From: Chara braunii | Lineage: Eukaryota > Streptophyta > Charophyceae > Charales > Characeae | DNA: 31,927 nt | Direction of reading: 5' to 3' | NCBI GenBank assembly: GCA_003427395.1 | Contig: BFEA01000396.1 | Coordinates: 1,008,761-1,040,687 of the forward strand | Shown here: positions 31,378 to 31,927 of the stretch, piece by piece | How the letters are laid out: every line of letters begins with the position of its first letter | Numbering within the stretch: position 1 is the stretch's first letter | The notes under the pieces: model-generated | What the model was told of the DNA's origin: nothing | Seen by the model: the letters and a program-made list of their open reading frames with translations, nothing else | Databases searched by the model: none | Made by a program: the position numbers and the translations under genes

Positions 31378-31559
31378 GTTAAAAAAAAAAGAAAAAAAAA
31401 AGAAAAAATCAGAAGAATGATTTTATATCGTTCATCTGATCGCAGCCGGATTAGAACTTGGGTCTGTACTTCAACAACAATTCATTGGCTATACCAGCTG
31501 AGCTACGGTAGGCCCATTGGTCATGCTAATCTTCCTTCTCTGTATCGTTCCAATCTTAA
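31378..31559 (-). repeat. U6-tRNA chimeric SINE candidate
   Basis: On the minus strand a U6 fragment (31559-31519) contains ATTGGAACGATACAGAGAAG and GATTAGCATGACC with a 4-base insertion. It is followed at once by a tRNA-like head with a perfect A box TAGCTCAGCTGG (31505-31494) and a B-box-like AAGTTCTAATCC (31459-31448), spaced as in tRNA genes. The acceptor ends do not pair. The unit ends in a T-rich tract (31410-31378) that would stop Pol III. Both parts have the same orientation, suggesting one composite transcript or a template-switch product. Confidence 0.65.
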
Positions 31560-31578
31560 ACCACCAGTACACCCGAGG

Positions 31579-31927
31579 TTAAATGTATGAGCCAAGGTTT
31601 TGAATTTTGCTGAGCCTGAAAGCAACCGGTACCAGCGCTTGGAAAGTAGAGGTCGATACCGGCCTTGCTCGGACTGAGTGCTGGACCTGCTGGACTGAAA
31701 GAAGGACGATGTTTTTTTTTTTTTTTTAATAATAATTTGCAGTATATTCCATAATGGCAAAATTCCATAATGGCAAAACGAGGCCGGGAATCCCTAGACA
31801 TCTCAACCCGGAGGTAACTGGCACTGAAACCCATCTTGTGCCTTTGCTGGAGACAGGGTCCAGCATCCGAGGACNATGTTTTCACTCACTAGCCACCCAG
31901 ACAAGCTCAGACGGCCTAGTCACAACT
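31579..31927. other. Unassigned right end
   Basis: Contains a T tract (about 31711-31727), a 16-bp tandem repeat (31746-31778) and an N at 31875. No gene is recognised. Confidence 0.4.

Noticed and set aside
31437-31511. A functional tRNA gene
   Set aside because: A and B boxes are good, but the acceptor arms do not pair and the unit is fused to U6.

Overview
The window is repeat-derived nuclear DNA from a eukaryote, with no intact host gene that I can identify. Two U6 snRNA-derived segments (one with the plant-type 5' end, ending in GACATCCG), chromodomain-bearing Ty3/gypsy elements primed by initiator-Met tRNA, and a plant-style LINE point to a green plant or charophyte alga. The gag proteins remind me of charophyte (Chara-like) retroelements, but that is recollection and unverified.

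Layout. 1-1124: a hammerhead-ribozyme core at the extreme left edge, a TA microsatellite, a tRNA-derived SINE-like head on the minus strand, and unassigned sequence. 1125-7695: Ty3/gypsy element A (+), with gag, protease, RT-RNase H, integrase with chromodomain, and a 3' LTR; no 5' LTR is recognisable. 7945-17012: Ty3/gypsy element B (+), complete in outline with two LTRs, PBS, PPT and target-site duplication, but heavily decayed in coding sequence. 17013-18357: a spacer with a processed U6 pseudogene flanked by a 13-bp target duplication, and a tRNA-like unit inside a 12-bp inverted repeat. 18358-27400: Ty3/gypsy element C (-), with two LTRs, PBS and PPT, closely matching LTRs but many coding lesions. 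27405-31244: a 5'-truncated LINE (+) with an endonuclease remnant, reverse transcriptase and C-terminal zinc finger. 31245-31578: a 32-T tract and a minus-strand unit in which a U6 fragment is joined to a tRNA-like Pol III head, a possible chimeric SINE. 31579-31927: unassigned.

The elements share a design. Gag ends in a zinc knuckle, and pol (protease, RT, RNase H, integrase, chromodomain) lies in the -1 frame relative to gag in all three families. At each junction there is a candidate slippery sequence: CCCAAAA followed by an 11-bp hairpin in A, a GAAAAAC near-match followed by a 7-bp hairpin in B, and a canonical AAAAAAC touching the gag stop in C. This shared -1 frameshift layout is the most interesting signal here. 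In C the pol frame is closed by a stop just upstream of the heptamer, so pol can only be entered there.

All elements are disabled by stops, frameshifts or catalytic substitutions. Four single Ns are flanked by perfect direct repeats (77, 18, 95 and 95 bp), all inside LTRs. These look like unmerged contig overlaps and should not be read as biology.
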